Source of the DNA: Pyrocephalus nanus
Taxonomy: Eukaryota; Chordata; Aves; Passeriformes; Tyrannidae
Reading direction: 5' to 3'
NCBI GenBank assembly: GCA_038380795.1
Contig: CM076260.1
Location: forward strand, 33,452,634-33,516,633
Length of the DNA stretch: 64,000 bases
A model generated the notes under the pieces. That model made no database searches and was not told where the DNA came from. It saw only the letters and a list, made by a program, of their open reading frames with translations. A program made the translations under genes and the position numbers. This document shows positions 49,974 to 63,080 of this stretch, piece by piece; the first letter of the stretch is position 1, and every line of letters starts with the position of its first letter.

Positions 49974-50474
49974 AAATTTCATTTATTTCCTGTCACAGGT
50001 CACAGTTAGTTAAAAGAAGACTTCAGCCCTCTTAGAAAACAGTGGTATCAGCAACAACCCTTTTTATTAACCCACCAGTGTACCTCTGAAATTCGATGGT
50101 AATGATGACAAAGTCCCTAGCAGTGTGAACTAGCAGTGTAATCTACCTTGTCCAAGTGCACAAGGAGGAATGGAGGGGCCATCCTGACAAAGACAAGTAG
50201 ACTTCCATTTCCTCGCCCATTCAGCCTGCTGTGTGCAGCCAGTAACCACCCAAAATGACCTCAGTTAATTTTTACTGTGGTTAGGGTTCCTCTGTTAGGG
50301 ACAGTTATCCCTGGGAAGCCTGCTTAAGATCACCTTTTCTTTCCATATGAACTGCCAAAGAGGTGCCAGGCAGTAGTGAGTTCCAATCACTGATGGCCTA
50401 AGGTTTGAGTGTAGATATTAGGAACAAAAGATCTATATCCAAAATATTGATTGCCCTATGAAAATATGATTTCT

Positions 50475-50495
50475 ATCATCATCATCATCATCATC
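50475..50495. repeat. (ATC)7 microsatellite
   Basis: Seven perfect ATC units followed by an AC break. Confidence 0.95.
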
Positions 50496-53136
50496 ACTAT
50501 CCTCATTGCAAAACTCACAAGGTTTAATTTTTTATTTGTGGGCAAAGGGAAAGTAGGTGGTAGGCCCCAGTTTCAGATAATTAAATATGCCTCAAAGTTG
50601 TCTCAGGTCTCTATCCTTTAGTTTCTTTTGTTTTTAAAAGTATATTAAACAAAGTTCCCTTTAATTTGTAATCCTCTTGCCCTGCACATTGACATTAAGA
50701 CCCAGGGGCTGACTGTGGTGGTCTTCTCTGTCATATGTTCCTCTGTGCAAAGGAGATGTCCTCCCTGGCCTGCTTGTGCATTGAGGCACTGTGCACCAGC
50801 CTTGGCTGACACAATCCTTTTGGTCCCTTCACTACCTGGTTCTTAGAGGAGATTGGCAAGGGATTCCTTACAGTGTGAGCAGAAACCTCTTCTGACTTAT
50901 GGCAGCTGAAAGGCAAACAGAATGGCCCTCTGTGTCACTACTTATGAGGGGCAGCAGCTGACTTTACTATCAATGACTACACAGTACACTAAATCAGCTT
51001 TTGCTATAAACTAGCTAGGCTAGAGAGAAGCAAGGTCGTGTCAGCTCTTACGTGTCACCAGAGCAGGGCACAGATCCTCATGCTGTTCCTTGATGTCAAG
51101 GAATCAGGATTTTCTTCTTTCTCCATTGTTCTCTCCTCTGATTTTTCAAAGTCGATCCTTTCAGGCTCCTAGGTACTATTCTGAACTGCTCTCTCCCACC
51201 TCCTCAGGGGCAGTCATGCCCAGGACAAAGAGCTGACTCTCATTTCGTGTGTTCTTCTTGCTCTGATCTTCTAACCCCTGGAAGTAGCATGTTATCATTG
51301 AGGTGGGCTAACAAGCAAGTAACCCATTCTTTGCTACAGGTCAGGTTTTTCCTTAGTTGCTCATCTTGCAACTCCACAGTGCTGCATGGACAGTGCTGTC
51401 TCCCACTGATTATATATACAGGACATTTTTAGCAGTGACGTTCCGCTAAAGCCTTGAAAGTCTCAGTATATAAAGGAACTTAAACTATACTATTGTGCAG
51501 AGTACTGGACTACACAGTACAGTGATATGGAGGGATCCTCATGTTCATGACAAATCAGGTAGACTTGGAACTGGAATCAGTGAAGATGCAAAATCCGGGT
51601 AAGACCACAGCTTGTTTTTGGCATTGACAGAAAACTGTCTGACTTCACGGTTGTATCTTTCATTAATTTGGAGAGGCAGCAGGTTTTTGGAAGATCTGGG
51701 TAGAAGTGTGCTGAATTACATGCTTCCACTCTAGAAAGGAGATGCCAAAATAGACACAGTTTGCTAAGGTGCCACAGTGAGTATTCTGAATATTGCTTTC
51801 TGGGATTTGGCTTAGAAACCTACTGGCTGTCACATTAACTGGACCTCTGTCATGATGAACATTTGCTCTTTCTCATATCTGTAAAGATAATGTTTCCAAG
51901 AATGTCATGGTTTTCAAAGGCCTCCTTAGACAAATCTCTAGTACCATTGAATTTTTCTAGGTAAGTAACTGGATGGTTACACACACAGGGCTGTCTAATA
52001 GTAAGGCCTTGCCTGATTTCTTTGAGATTGCTGTGAGATTTTGAACAAAGCCATTCCTGTTGTCTTCATGCTGTCTTTCATCCAGCCTTATCAAATTAGC
52101 AATATATATTGCTGTTTTAAGACCTGCATTTGTATCTTTCTTGCATCCCTGTATGCCCTTTGATGCTGTGCTGCAACAGCAACTGTTGTTTCCTGGTTTC
52201 TGTCATCCTTATCCCACCCCCTTTTATATTCTGTACCTGATGTTCAGGTTCTTCTGTTTTCATTGTCTAGGGTCATTACCTTGTTATATAAATGTACTGT
52301 TTGTTCCTGAGAGCAGGGTTTACGTTTATGTAACTTCTGCCATTTAAAAGTTAGATATCTGGGCTGAGAGGGGTCTTCTGGGTTTCCTCTGCTCCCAGTT
52401 GAGAGAAAGAGGCAAATCCAGAGGTGGATTTGTCCCATCTGTTTCAGCTGCTTAATTCAAGATGAGATGAATAATCTGCTCAATGCATTTTATCTTTTTG
52501 CTGTGACTATAAGGGGAGGTAGATGATTAGAGTAGAACAGATGCACAAACGTAACATAGCTGATGTAAGGTGAGATGAACCTGGATCCTAGACCAAAATC
52601 AGTGTCCAAGTTCCCTTAATAGTTACTGCATAAGAAATTAGCACAGCCAATTGATACTTGTTACCCTGTATATTTGGATGGCATGAATTTCTGTTTGGAG
52701 TGCCTCTAGAAATTAGGGAAGAAGCCTAGCCATACCTAAACTAAGTTCTGATATCTAAAGCAGGAGACAAGTTACACAAACGGTGACACCGTGTAAATAC
52801 TATTGTCAATAATAGTAATATTTTCTTTCTTAGAAAACAAACAACACTCTGCTACTCTTTCATCGGCTATGACAACTTTGTGAATCTAATTTCCCACTGC
52901 TTATGGGCTAAAGATAACCCAGAAATTATATAAACATGTCCCGGAATCTTTCCTGTGTCACTGCAAATAAATATAATTTTCCTTTATCTGTCCCATCTGA
53001 ATTCTCTAGAAATTTTGTGTACACAGGAAGTCACATACAAAATCACATTTCTCTTTTCACCAGCCACAAAGATGATGTTAATTTTGTCTTCATTCTCTTA
53101 ATACCTTATGTTTAATAAGGTGCAACACATTATCAG

Positions 53137-53149
53137 AAAAAAAAAAAAA
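53137..53149. repeat. A13 tract
   Basis: Homopolymer followed by GAGAAGGGGAGAG. Confidence 0.9.
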
Positions 53150-56100
53150 GAGAAGGGGAGAGTATGAATTAAGACTAGAAAGTGAATACACAATTCTCAG
53201 GGATAAAAACGAACAACCCAAATATGATGAATGACTTGTAAAGTGGAGTCTGGAAACTAAAAAGACCATGGTTAATTTGGCACAGTGGGTCACTGGGGAA
53301 AGACAAGTGTGTTATTTCTTGGACTAGAGAATGGTGAGTCTCATTCAGACTTCAGTTTTGTGAGATAACTGTCATAATTTGTTTAAAGTGAGTGTTTGAC
53401 CTACTCAATAATTAAAAAAAAAATTGCAAGTTGCTAAATAAGAAATTGAACAGGCACCTCTTATTGCCAAGTACAGGGGAAGCTAGATGTCACTGGATGT
53501 TACCTCAGTTTAATCTGAGAAGTGTTCTGCCCTCAAAATACTGCTATTCAATAGTCACTATAGAGAGTCAATGTTTTTGAAAACAAGACACGTATCATTA
53601 CTTATGACATTCAGTTTTAAGAGTTCACATTCAAACTTATTGAATTGTAGGATCCCAATTTATGCAGTAATATAATTACAAGATGTTAGGGCACTATAGG
53701 TCTTATGCTTTACATAACAGTTTTATCACATAAGAAATGTTATGCATACACCATGTGCTTTGTTCCTTCACAATCAAAATATGTACAGTTCTAATTGGTG
53801 CAGTCCCACTACGCAGCCAGAATCAAATATTTACTGAAATCAAGACACTGGAAGACACCTATGGAACTGAATGATAATTGTATCACAGAAACGGCTATGT
53901 AGACTTTTTTGATGTATTATTCATGTTTCAGTTAACCAAAACAATTCAGACTTAGTTTGTCAACTGTCAAATGAATTAATGGTAACAATTTTCCTTGGGT
54001 CAAAGAGAAAACAAATGAAAGTGGTATTGCAGAAGGATATGTAGTGTCCAAATGGTTGTGAAGAAGGTCTAGAGAGGTTTTCAAACTCGTATGAAATCTT
54101 CACCTACCTGAGAAGTGTACTTTCTTGCTCAAAGAGCAGCCACAAATTTTATAGTTTAAAAAAAAAATATATTAATCTCTCTAGGTCATTCTTTCTATGG
54201 GCTGGGTTTTTTAAAACATAAAAAAAGTTCTAGCAATTAGTTCTGACCTTAAATGATGTTCATGTAAGTAATTTCTCATAGACTTCATGGTGGAACCAGA
54301 AGGGAGATGAGTGATGAACGATCCTTGACTTGGCAAAACATCTAAGCAAGGGCACATTACCCATTCAGTTAGTGGGTATTAATGGAGAACAACATGGCTG
54401 TAGAAAGTAGGGCATCAATCCTATCACTGGTTTAGTAGAGACATCACCATCATGGAAAGCAGCAAACCTGGGTAAACAGAGAGGGAATGAGTTGAGTGGA
54501 AACTTAGGGAAGGAGATGAGAAATTCAAACTAAATTCAGCAGTGAACTGTGAGTCAAAGGATCTTGATGTATTATCCATGTCCTTTTACATAAAAATGTC
54601 ATTATTTGAAAGAAAGGTTGAATGCTTTGTCCCATTTGCTTGGTCTGATGAAGTGGGATATCTGTCTCTTAATGAAAGTGTACTTTATTCATTAATTAAT
54701 TAAAATGATAAGCTCTCTCTTGAACTATTTATTAGTCTAATGAAATAGATTAAACATTTAATTGGAGTGTGCATATCTATTAAATCTATTTTTCTCTGTT
54801 ATTATTAAATCTGTCTCTATATAGGTGATGTAACATTTGTTCAACTGTGGGATTAAAATTTTATTGAAACAACGGTTCTCTGAGTTCTTTATATGCTTTG
54901 AACCTGTTAGTGAGACTGTCCATTGAGAAGTGATGAACACTGAAAACAGTGCAAACCTCAGCCCATGTGCCTATACTGGCACATTTTGTGCAAGTCTCAG
55001 GTGTACCTTCCAAATCTCCCCTTGAAGTGTTCCTAACCCACTGCCTGTGGGCTGGAGTTTCTCACTGTGAGATGACCTTCATGCTGGGTCACACTCTGAG
55101 GGCACACCTGTTGATGGGGTGCATGTTTGTTGTGTGATAGGAATGTGTTGCTGGCTAAACAGATGACTCCTCTACCTTCCAAATAGCACTTTAAGTCCTC
55201 TTGTGGGTGAAGGGAAGGATCTCTGCTTTGCTTCTCTGTTTCTTCATTAAGGGAGTGCTTTGATAACTCAGCTGTTACTATCATCTGCCTCTCACATGGA
55301 TGTTGATGAACTCCAGAGTGAGAATGAGCACCATTGCTGTAAGAAGCTCTGCTGAGATCCCTTCTGTCTCTATGTATGAGCACTAGTATTTTTCTTATGT
55401 TTTATGTCTTTCTTCAGTGATTTGGGTTTCACACAATGGCAAATAATTTCTTTTACTTTACTTCCTCCACTCTGCTCCCCCAGTACTGTGGGATGTGCCA
55501 CCTGTAAGTCATTTGTAGAAGCTAAGCAGCTTCCTACATTGGAGTGCTGTTCGAAATTCTTTCTGGTTTTTTTCTGTTTTGGTTTGAAAAAAATCCTGAA
55601 CCAAAATCCTCTTTGCTAAGCCTAAGTATAACCTTTCCCCATTTTCCTGGTATTACTGGAAAACTGCAAAGCTGGCATACCTTTTAAATGATGCATCATG
55701 ATGAAGTGCTAAACCAGAGTTGCAATTTACTCTGGCCTGTAAATTTCTGACAGATGCCAAGAAGAGGCAGGGAGCCCTATTTGACTAAACTGGAAAAAAT
55801 TCCACAAGGAAGACATGTCTACCTCTCTTTTTATTTATCATTTCCGTAAGCTTGTCCACCTCTTCAGTCAACATCATAAATATAAAGGGTAAACAGTAAA
55901 TGTCTATAGTTTGACGCAGTTACATAGAAGACTGGCAGTGGATTCCCATGCTTTTAAAGGGCTGTCCCTGTCTCAGTCAGGGCTATAGGGCACTGCAGGT
56001 GCTGGAAAAGGAGGCCATGCTGCAGACATAGCAGCGAGATTTCAGTCACTGAATATCAGAGGTTGCTTCTGCTTAGCACAATGGGACAACTCAGCTGACC

Positions 56101-56926
56101 TTATCAGACTCACAGACAGCTGATTAATACAGTCCACAATGTACATTCTAAATACTAGATTCAAGAAATCTCTTCAGATTTTTGGTGTCAAACTGAATTT
56201 TGACTGTAGGCAATCTTTCAATGACTTTGCAAGATACAAAGTATTAAAATCATAGCTCTAATTCTGTGCATTCCAAAAGGCTAGTTCTGGTTTTAGAACT
56301 TTAAATTCAAATTTGAAAAATTTGAAGAGCTCCTAATCAGTGTCTGAAGCACTTTCTAGGGGATCTCTTGATAGATGGTAGAGCTCAGCTGACATTTTGA
56401 GGGTGGAGTTTGTCAGTCTGATTTAGACATCTGTAGGATGAGATTATCTGCTTTCTAGAAATGTCTATTCATCCATCAGTGCAGAAAGGATGGAAAAAGG
56501 ATTATGTGTGTGGGTGCTGAGTATCAAATTGATACTGATAGTTTTGCCAGTGTGGCATTACAAGGTCCTGGCAAAAGCATGTGGCAAAGGAAAAAGCTTA
56601 ATGAGACTCCTTGACTGACACTCCCAAAAATGGACAATTCTTCATAGTCTCTGTTAATTCCTACTTAAAAAAAAAAGTCATCAAACTTTGTAATACAATA
56701 AAGTGTCACTGATAATTTCTACTCAGAGTTTGCCCCGAGATGCAAAAAACAGAGGGATGCTCCAGATAAGGATCAGTGCTTTTTGAGAGAGTTGTGTGGG
56801 GGTGGAGAATGTTTAAACACCACCTGTCCGTGCTAAACCTGATTCAAATCAAAGCCACAAGAACATGATACTGTGTGATATATTAATAATGAAATGAATG
56901 ATGAAAGAGATGTGTCAGTCCAGAGG

Positions 56927-56939
56927 AAAAAAAAAAAAA
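56927..56939. repeat. A13 tract
   Basis: Homopolymer preceded by CAGAGG. Nothing else recognised here. Confidence 0.9.
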
Positions 56940-57115
56940 TACTACTGGTTTCTTCTTTTTTTTCTTCTGCACCTGCATGAACAATTTCACTCTGAAAGAA
57001 ATACGCATAGTACTTCCAGAAATGACATTTCACTGCTGCAGATTCAGAGGAAGCTGTGTACATTTTAAGACAAATTACCAATTAACACTTATCTTTTTTT
57101 ATCATTACCAGTGGG

Positions 57116-57128
57116 AAAAAAAAAAAAA
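57116..57128. repeat. A13 tract
   Basis: Homopolymer between GTGGG and GAGTGAG. Confidence 0.9.
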
Positions 57129-58570
57129 GAGTGAGTAAATGTTAATTTCCTTCATGTCCTTTTAAAATTTTATAATTCAAAATAACCACTTAAAAAGGGA
57201 TTTACTATGAACATCCTGAAGAGAAAACCTATAAGTTCAGGATTTTAACAATTACTACTGCCATCCTACTATCAAACATCAATGTTTTCCACTGATTTGG
57301 TACCTGATTCCTCAGGTGTGTAAGTTGTCAGAATGAGATAATTGGACTCCCATTGTGAATAGAGCCCAACACAGCAAAAATTTTATGGCATGAAATTGGT
57401 CCAGAATTAATCTAGTCTCACTCCTATGTGCCAAGCATGATCTGCTAAAACAAAATAAAGATGATAATGGCTTGGAAATATGGCATATCGACTATGTTGA
57501 AGATTGGTTTATTGTCACAAGGAACAGCACCACGTTGCCTGCAATGATTAGTTATGGATCTATTGTAGCTGTTGAGGTGAGTGAGTAGTAATTCCTACTG
57601 TCTGGGGAAGAAGCAGACTGAACTGTCAAATGAATAATCAGTTTCCTTTCTAAGCAAATCTTTTTCCATTTTTCAGTAGCGAGAGAATGCTGCTGTTGTT
57701 GTTGACTCTGCTCTACAGTAAGAGAGCAGTCTTGCTTTTCAGACCACTGGTATTTGGTTGAAGAAGAAATCTGTTTGGAGCCCCTTTCCGGAAATGAAGC
57801 CTGGGAGAGATGAACTTGCAAATTGCTGTCACCTGAAAGAAAACTGTGGTCTGACAGTTTCACTGGGGCACAAAGGCATCACTTCGTTATACCAGGGATT
57901 TTTTTCTTTTCTTCAGAACAAGGTTGGAGCTGGTCTGTGGGATGTCCTTAGGAGCATTTGAACCTGCATAATGTTATCTCGTCTGATGCTGTGAGGGGCT
58001 AATCTTTCTTCACCCTGTTGTTAAATAAAAAACTTTCTGAAACGCTAACTCGTGGATGTTAGCAGCTTTTTATTGTACCTCTGCAATGTTTTTTACTAGC
58101 CACACAGGAGTGTGCTAAAAATCCAGAATTTTTATGGCTTCTTAGATTTTGTCTTCAAACCTGGACATATGACTTACAAAATTTTTCCCCATAAAATTAT
58201 ATCCCACTAAAATAAACTGTAAAATATTTAACTCATGTAATTTTTGCAAAATGGGCACTTCTTAGTAGATATGTCATACCATGTACTTTCATGTTTATTT
58301 TTTGTAGTATGTAATAAGGGCTGCTTATTCATCCTTTTTTAATTCTTATAATCAAAACAAAAATAATTGGAGGGAAGAAAACACTGAAAGGGAGGTGGTA
58401 CTTTCTTGTATACAATCCCTATAATGGGGATATAAAATTCCAAAAGGTGATGCAGAAATCCATTTTTAAAGTCAGGAATATGCTTTTTCCGTTGAGAGCA
58501 TATGAGGTGGTATGAGGTACTCACTTATCATTAAAGAATGACTGGTTCTGTTTTCCATCACCTCTGTTGT

Positions 58571-58950
58571 TCACAAAATCACAGAAATACTGAGATTGGA
58601 AAAGTCTTCTTGAGATCATGTAATCTACTAGCCTGCTAAATCAGGGTCAGATAAACTAGGTTGGTCAGGTTTATGTCTTGTTGGGTTTTGACTGTCTTCA
58701 GAGATAGAGACTCCACTCCCTCTCTGGGCAACCCGTTCCAGTGTTTGACCACCTTCACTGTAAAATACAGTCGGTTTGTATGATCACATGGAATTTCCAA
58801 AGTTATCAGTAGAGCTGCTTTCCAGCTAGTTGTCCCCCTGCATGTGCTGGTGACTCCTCCCCAGATGCAGGGCTTCATATATCCCTTTCTTGAACTTCAT
58901 GAGATTCCTTTGTGCCCAGTTCTCCAGCCTGTTGAGATCTATTATATTTC
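58571..58950 (-). mobile_element. CR1 LINE, internally deleted copy
   Basis: The plus strand is the reverse complement of CR1. 58571-58770 is the 3' end and ORF2 C-terminus (TCACAAAATCACAGAAAT, CTCTCTGGGCAACCCGTTCC, AGTGTTTGACCACC; minus-strand blocks VKHWNGLPREG and TNLVYL). 58815-58950 is an upstream ORF2 part (a LESS block, then ATGCAGGGCTTCATATATCC, TTGAACTTCATGAGATTCC and CAGTTCTCCAGCCTGTTGAG, i.e. the LHLG, NLMKF and DRLE positions). In an intact CR1 these blocks are about 120 codons further apart, so some 0.35 kb is missing between them. The copy is 5'-truncated near 58950. Confidence 0.9.
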
Positions 58951-61900
58951 CCCTATTTACTAAAAGTTCCTAGAAAGCTGTATGCAATCTGTATTGCAAT
59001 TCACAGCTAAAAAAATTTCCTTCTCTAATTGCAAAAATATTTTCATTTAAAGTAAAAATCAATCAAAATCAGTCTGCATTTTTTAAATATGTTAATGTAT
59101 GCCCCTATTAAAAGTTCATGTCATAAACTGAAATTTTATTTCTTTATATAAATAAATTGTAATGGGAAGGAACTGAAGCCCCAAAATCAGGACCTTCATG
59201 TAGCTGGGTCTTTTTAGTCCACAGACAAATCTAAATAATGTCTCTTCAAAACATTGTTATGATGCTGTGATTCTCCTATCCAAACAGAAGAATTTACTTC
59301 CTGTCACCTACTAGCTTTGTCATGGCTTCATGTGACTGAGAAACTGAGCCATAGAGCTGTTGGAAAGTTTAAAGTACCACAAATACTAGAAGTGAGGTGG
59401 CAGACAGTGCATCCAAAACTGAAAAACCCTCTACTGAAAAGTCTCTGTTTTGTTTCAACAATGATTTATCTTTCTCTTTGCTTTTTTGAGATGATGCTGA
59501 TTAGAGAGATACAGAGGGAGTGAGAGTGTTGGTGACAGGGGAAGTGAGAGCAACCCCTCTGTATTCTTCTCCATAGCAGCTGGGACTTTAATTGCCCTCT
59601 CTTATCCCTCAGGTTTGAAGTGATGAGGACATCTTATTTTCATTCCTCTTCCCCAAACCCCTCTTTTTTAGGAGACAACATTGGTCCCAAATGAACATTT
59701 CCAAAGCTTCACAGATTGACCCCCTGCTTCTGCTTTGGGCATGTGCTGCCAGGACTCATCTGTACAGAGCTGAACATTATAAAGCAGGATGAGGGGGAAA
59801 TGAGAGCTGTAGAAAATGTGTTGTAACATAACCTGTAATACTGAAGCAAGAAGGAAGAAAAAAAGATAGCTGATGGTCTGCTAAAGCTGTGTCTGTTTAC
59901 TGAGTTTCTCTGTGGATCTGACAAAAAGAACATTATATGAATGTTCCGCCTGATTTCTAGTAACTGGCCAATCCTATGGCAAATTGTCCCTCAATGCAGC
60001 AAGTCTGGAAAACATAAGGGGAGAAAGTGAACGAGAAACAAAGATTACCACATCAGTGAAGCCTGAGGGCTAACAAAATCACAACAGTGATGGAGGTAGA
60101 GCTTACCTTGCCAGTCTGAAACAGAACTAGATTCTCTCAAACTGTCTCCCAACAGATATTTGACTGGTATTTTCTTAAAACTACAGTAAAGTAAGAGATT
60201 TTTAGCACCTCGGCTACCAAAACCTTGCATGCAAATCCAGTGCAAATATAAACATCACTTGTAGGCATTATTACCTATTTTTTACACAAGCATTCAACTT
60301 TGGTGCTTAGGCTTCTTTCATTCACTTTCACTGTACACCTTGCAGAGGGCATATACTTTATTCAGAGAGTCAGGAGCACTTTGGATTCCACTTTGTTGAC
60401 AACAGTACATGCAGGGCCTCCCAAGTTGCTTTGATGCACACATTTTATTTGTTAGTTGCACCAAAAGCTTCTGTTTCAGAAGCTAACTGAAAAGATTTCT
60501 TAGTAGTGAATTTATAGTGGACTCCTCTAGGACACCACTTCATCTGCACAGACAATTCATAACACTTTACTAACACATGTTCTTTGAGCTTGACTTACAA
60601 AAAGCTGTACTCTATAGTAATTTTATCTAGCCTATTTTTCCCCAGGTTATTTATATCTCACATGGGATGATATTCAGACTTTACTGCACTAGAGTTACAG
60701 CTTATCCTAGCCTGGCATCCTGGCTAATTATCCTGTCAAGAAAAGATCAGGTTGGTCCAACTTGTTCTTCAGATATCCATGTTGGCCATTTCATTATCTT
60801 GTCACTCTCTTGGGGCTTTCAAAGGATTTCTAGCACATGTCCCCTTGCCCAAGCTAGGCACACTGCACATATTACCCTGCAATTGCCTTTTCCCCAAAAG
60901 TGCACATATTGCACTCATTCCCCAATAGTGTTTGGGATTCCATTTGCCCTTCACAAGTTCACAGTGGCATCAAACAGTTTCATTATTACTTCATGTTGTT
61001 CTTTAAGTACTTCAGGGTAAATTATATCAAGTCATGAGAGTAGTTTATCTAAATATTCTTTGAGCTCTTGTGTCTCTATTCTTCGTTTTCATTTCTGTAC
61101 CAGGTCAGTCACCTTACACATGTGCTCAGAGGTATTCTTGTCTTTATGTGTTTGTGTAAGGAATGAATCAAACAGGTTATGGAACATTTTGATTTTAGCA
61201 GTGGCACCTGACTGTTTCTTCCTGTTTGTTTCAGCATCTGTTTTTTGTTTTCAAATGACTATGTAATTGTTTTGCAATGAATATTAAATGTGTCAAACTG
61301 TGGAATATTCAGAACATCAGTTCTGGTATACAAACCTTTTGTGCACTGGGCTCATCCTCTGCCTTTGGACTCCAGTGGTGTTTTTCTCCCATGTAGCATA
61401 ATACACTCCTTTCTGCTCTCTGTGGTGACATCACTGTTTTTAAAGCTGAGGAAACAACCTGAGGCTAGGAAAACCATATGAGAGTACAATAAAGATCACT
61501 GTGTGCCTTGAAGTACGTACTGACTTTGTTATTGCTCCTAGTATGACAAAATCAATAACATTAACAGTAGTGTAAACCTCTACTTTTCTTGAGAATGTTT
61601 TTAAATTTGCTGACCTGGTTGTGTACAGTTCTTTGTCCTCCCACAAAGGGACACTTCAGAGGATTCTTGAGCTTGCCTTTGACTTGCCCCCTCCGACTCC
61701 AGGCTCCTTCTTATGTCCTTCACTATGGGTTTTTTGTGCTCTTCAGGAGCCCTAGCCTATGGACATGTATTTTTGTCACTGGAATGCCCTAATGAAGTGT
61801 TCTGAGGAGCAGAAATTATCATACATGTAACATCAGTCAAGTTCATACAAACAGACTATGGAAGGTTTTCGGGGCTTCAACTGAAGACAAACACAGAGAG

Positions 61901-62639
61901 ATGTTTGCCTTTAAGAGGCTTTTCAATAACCAGTATCTGCCAGAAACCTAACTCATTCATCACTGAACACTATGACCAGTTCATCTAATGGGAATTTTTG
62001 ACAAAGGATGAGCTATACTCTCAGATTTATTTTTTTGTGTGTGTATGGTGGAAAGGGAATGAAATTTTTCTGCCTTTTGTCTCCAACAGGGCCAGAAGAC
62101 CTGCACAAAAAATGATTAGTGGTTTCTGTATTGAATGGGTAACATAAAAAACAGTATTTCTTTCAGTGTCTTCAAAAAAAAAAAAAAAAAAAAGCAAGAA
62201 AGAAAAAGTAAGATCAAAAGCTAAGGAAAAAAATGAGCCAAGCAAAGTACAGCAAAATTACTCAGCCAAGTGTGTTCTATATTTGGGTTTATAACAACTA
62301 TGATATTCAGAAAGCTGAATTGTGGAGCAATAACAAGGATCAGTGTATAAAGACATCATTTACCTTCAGCCTAGAGATCATTGTTATTTCTCTTCTGCAG
62401 ACACTCAAGAGCTGTGTGCAGGCAGGCAGTGGGGAGCATAGGTGCTATGGCAGATACCAGCCATGGTGGAGCTCTGGCATGTGAGGCAGTGGTGCTCATC
62501 CCCTGGCTGATGGCCTGCTGTCCAGCCACAAGCCCACTTTGTCACCAGTGAAATCCTTCCTTGCCTTCAGTTCTGCTGCTCCATTAAACATTCATGAAAA
62601 ACCCCCAGCTTCCTAGTGAGTATCCATTAGCCACCAATG
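58951..62639. other. Non-coding stretch, no gene seen
   Basis: AT-rich DNA with an A20 tract at 62174-62193. The largest open frame (117 codons, 60667-61020 plus) shows no domain. No mobile element recognised. Confidence 0.55.
62174..62193. repeat. A20 tract
   Basis: Twenty uninterrupted A bases followed by GCAAGAAAGAAAAAG. No retrocopy recognised upstream. Confidence 0.93.
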
Positions 62640-63080
62640 CTGATCTTAATGAGCAAACTGTGAATGCACCAAAGAGCAAATTGAAATGAGTCACAAAATA
62701 CACTTAGGATGTGCTTCCTGCCAGTATTGATGCGTCATTGGTAAAATGCTGGTTCCTTAACAACAGGAGGATAAAGAGCAGGAATACAGCTGATTGAAAA
62801 AAGGCATTATTTAAAGGAGTTCCATTAAAAAGATTAACTGATTTATGAGCAAATGAATCATATCTGCACATTAGCCTTTTATTTGTCATCCCAAATTGTT
62901 TTCTATTACATTAAAGCAGTTTTAAATTAAAATGTAGCATTAAATTTAATTAAGGCCTGCTACAGAAACAAGATGTGTTTCAAAACAGACATAATTTAAT
63001 TACAGTCAGCCCCTGTAAATAAGAGTAAATAATTAAGTTGTGATAGTAAAACTGTGTTGTCTTGCATACTTTTTTCAATT
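62640..63080. other. Candidate conserved non-coding segment
   Basis: AT-rich, repeat-free stretch dense in TTTAAT, TTAATTA and ATTTGCAT-like cores, including GATTAACTGATTTATGAGC and TTTAATTAAGGCCTGC. Of the window it has the strongest look of a deeply conserved enhancer, but this is only an impression. Confidence 0.3.

Larger units (their letters stand above)
48721..58570. other. Non-coding stretch, no gene seen
   Basis: Nearly 10 kb without a recognisable element. Simple sequence includes TTTG-type repeats at 49941-49973, (ATC)7 at 50475-50495, and A13 runs at 53137-53149, 56927-56939 and 57116-57128. Open frames reach 116 codons at most and show no domain. Confidence 0.55.

Noticed and set aside
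50380..50460. Possible CR1 fragment (GTAGATATTAGGAACAAAAG)
   Set aside because: Only one short CR1-like word, with no matching sequence on either side in the expected order.
50475..50495. Short regular repeats considered as a CRISPR-like array
   Set aside because: It is a perfect ATC microsatellite with no spacers, in vertebrate DNA.
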